From assembly GCA_015661535.1 (NCBI GenBank), contig DQVY01000302.1, positions 1 through 6,681 on the forward strand: a DNA stretch of 6,681 nucleotides, read 5' to 3'. The position numbers and the translations under genes were made by a program. The stretch comes from Sulfurovum sp. (GTDB taxonomy: Bacteria; Campylobacterota; Campylobacteria; Campylobacterales; Sulfurovaceae). This document shows positions 5,898-6,681 of the stretch, one piece after another. The notes under the pieces were generated by a model. That model was not told where the DNA came from. It worked only from the letters and a program-made list of their open reading frames with translations, and did not search any database. How positions within the stretch are numbered: position 1 is the stretch's first letter; the number at the start of each line of letters is the position of its first letter.

Positions 5898-6284
5898 TTA
5901 ATCATCCCAGCTATGCATTACTTTTTTGAGGTTTTCAAAGAGTATAGTCATAAAAGATTTAAATCGTTCATCAACATCTACGGAGGAGAGAATATCATCA
6001 AACCCTATCGTTGAGAGTGTCGTTACGCCATCATTTTCATAGACAGAAATACGACAGGGAAGATACACAGAAATGGCAGCTAACTCAGAAAGTGCCTGTT
6101 GTGCTCCAGGAGGGTTACAGAGCTCAAAGACTGTAATGTCTTTTTCTATAGGAAAACCTTTACTTTCCAAAATATTTTGGAATTCATAACTTTTTAAAAG
6201 CCCAAACCCAACTTCTTTTGCTTTTGCTTCAAGTTCTGTTTTTACGGTATCGATCGCTGCATTTGCTTTTGTAGTATAAATCAT
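5898..6284 (-). CDS. DUF302-family protein
   Basis: The 128-residue product has no signal peptide or membrane helix, so it is predicted cytosolic. It shows the DUF302 pattern: an N-terminal alpha/beta half (TVKTELEAKAKEVGFGLLKS), then VFELCNPPGAQQAL (52-65) and the strand block VYLPCRISVYENDGVTTLSTI (73-93). Cys56 and Cys77 sit within these conserved blocks and could be a redox or metal pair. The family is widespread and of unknown biochemical function. AAGGA lies 7 nt before the ATG. It is divergent from the metal ATPase and shares an operator with it, which argues for a job in copper response, for example cytosolic copper binding or thiol chemistry; this is inference. No clear terminator follows it, so read-through into the cytochrome gene is possible. 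Confidence 0.88.
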   Translation of the reverse strand: MIYTTKANAAIDTVKTELEAKAKEVGFGLLKSYEFQNILESKGFPIEKDITVFELCNPPGAQQALSELAAISVYLPCRISVYENDGVTTLSTIGFDDILSSVDVDERFKSFMTILFENLKKVMHSWDD

Positions 6285-6325
6285 TTTGTATTCCTTACGT
6301 TGTTTTTATACTTAAGTGTAATGAA

Positions 6326-6359
6326 ATTATGTGTACATAATGTGCATAGGATTTGCACA
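6326..6359 (-). promoter_or_regulatory. P4: direct-repeat box plus -10 for DUF302
   Basis: Read on the minus strand: TGTGCAAATCCTATGCACA (6359-6341), with cores TGCAAA (one mismatch) and TGCACA 11 bp apart. Then come 9 nt and CATAAT (6331-6326). Half-site 6352-6359 is shared with the divergent promoter P5. The predicted start near 6319 gives a leader of about 35 nt. Confidence 0.7.
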
Positions 6360-6385
6360 CTCCATACACACTTTAGTACTATCAT
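6352..6385 (+). promoter_or_regulatory. P5: direct-repeat box plus -10 for the P-type ATPase
   Basis: On the plus strand TTTGCACACTCCATACACA (6352-6370) contains TGCACA, 5 nt, TACACA. Then come 9 nt and TATCAT (6380-6385), a 5/6 -10 box. The predicted start near 6392 gives a leader of about 23 nt holding AAAGGA. The first half-site is also used, in the other direction, by P4. Confidence 0.72.
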
Positions 6386-6414
6386 AAATTATGTAACATT
6401 TGAAAGGATTTATG

Positions 6415-6681
6415 ATGAGTAGAGAGACAAAAGATGTCGTTTGCGGCATGAATATTTCAACCAATACACCATTTCATACACACTATAAAGATGAAGAATA
6501 TTATTTTTGTTCTATGGATTGTCAAGGAAAATTTACAGACAGTCCAGACACATATACGCATAAAGAAGAAGATTGCCCTTCCTGTACTTCTTTGGAATAT
6601 GCAGATGTAGATGCCATCAAGGCAAAGCAAACAGCTAATAATGATGCTATCTACACCTGTCCTATGCATCCGGAAATTCAA
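6415..6681 (+). CDS. heavy-metal (probably copper) translocating P-type ATPase, N-terminal part
   Basis: The frame is open to the window edge, giving 89 residues. Two ATGs lie in tandem at 6412 and 6415. I chose the second because AAAGGA (6403-6408) then has a 6-nt spacer rather than 3. Residues 6-45 form a YHS domain with the metal-binding pattern KDVVCGM (Cys10) and YYFCSMDCQGKF (Cys32, Cys36). CPSC (54-57) follows, then, after a short linker, YTCPMHPEI (80-88), the start of the heavy-metal-binding domain found before the membrane region of many Cu/Ag P1B ATPases. The expected role is ATP-driven export of Cu(I) from the cytoplasm. The catalytic DKTG and CPC motifs would lie beyond 6681 and cannot be checked. 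A CusB-type efflux subunit can also carry the CPMHPE motif, but the leading cytosolic YHS domain and the absence of a signal peptide favour the ATPase. Confidence 0.82.
   Translation, partial: MSRETKDVVCGMNISTNTPFHTHYKDEEYYFCSMDCQGKFTDSPDTYTHKEEDCPSCTSLEYADVDAIKAKQTANNDAIYTCPMHPEIQ

Noticed and set aside
6457..6681. Minus-strand open frame of 74 codons at the right edge
   Set aside because: It is antisense to the YHS/CPMHPE coding sequence of the P-type ATPase and has no ribosome site or recognisable domain.

Overview
The window is an AT-rich bacterial segment. Its protein style, weak -35 boxes, AAGGA-type ribosome sites and gene set look like a Campylobacterota member (Sulfurovum or Sulfurimonas-like). 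That assignment is an inference from the look of the proteins, not from a marker gene. It holds ten protein genes, two of them cut by the window ends. I see no tRNA, rRNA, CRISPR array or insertion sequence.

Left part (1-2315). A flavoprotein of the HI0933/BaiN-like family runs off the left edge on the minus strand. Divergent from it is a small secreted monoheme c-type cytochrome. Next, on the plus strand, is an exported NlpC/P60 peptidoglycan hydrolase, which converges on the Holliday-junction gene ruvA (minus strand).

Right part (2372-6681). This is a copper-handling cluster. On the minus strand, in order of transcription, lie a DUF302 protein, a Met-rich c-type cytochrome with a Cys/Met tail, and a tight three-gene operon: a small SHOCT membrane protein, a Tat-exported CopA-type multicopper oxidase, and an outer-membrane CopB. 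A strong inverted repeat follows CopB. Divergent from the DUF302 gene, a heavy-metal P-type ATPase with an N-terminal YHS domain and a CPMHPE motif runs off the right edge. The expected division of labour is that the ATPase pumps copper out of the cytoplasm, CopA oxidises or binds it in the periplasm, CopB acts at the outer membrane, and the Met-rich cytochrome may bind or sense periplasmic copper.

The most striking signal is regulatory. Five promoters share one architecture, read on the coding strand: TRCACA, 5 nt, TRCACA (an 11-bp direct repeat), then exactly 9 nt, then a TATAAT-like -10 box. The promoters are those of the SHOCT-copA-copB operon, the Met-rich cytochrome, DUF302, the ATPase and, 4.5 kb away, the small cytochrome at 589. 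The DUF302 and ATPase promoters share the middle half-site of one three-repeat operator. Direct repeats one helical turn apart that replace the -35 box resemble sites of OmpR/PhoB-family activators. The regulator itself is not in the window. The box ties DUF302 and both cytochromes to the copper genes as one putative regulon.
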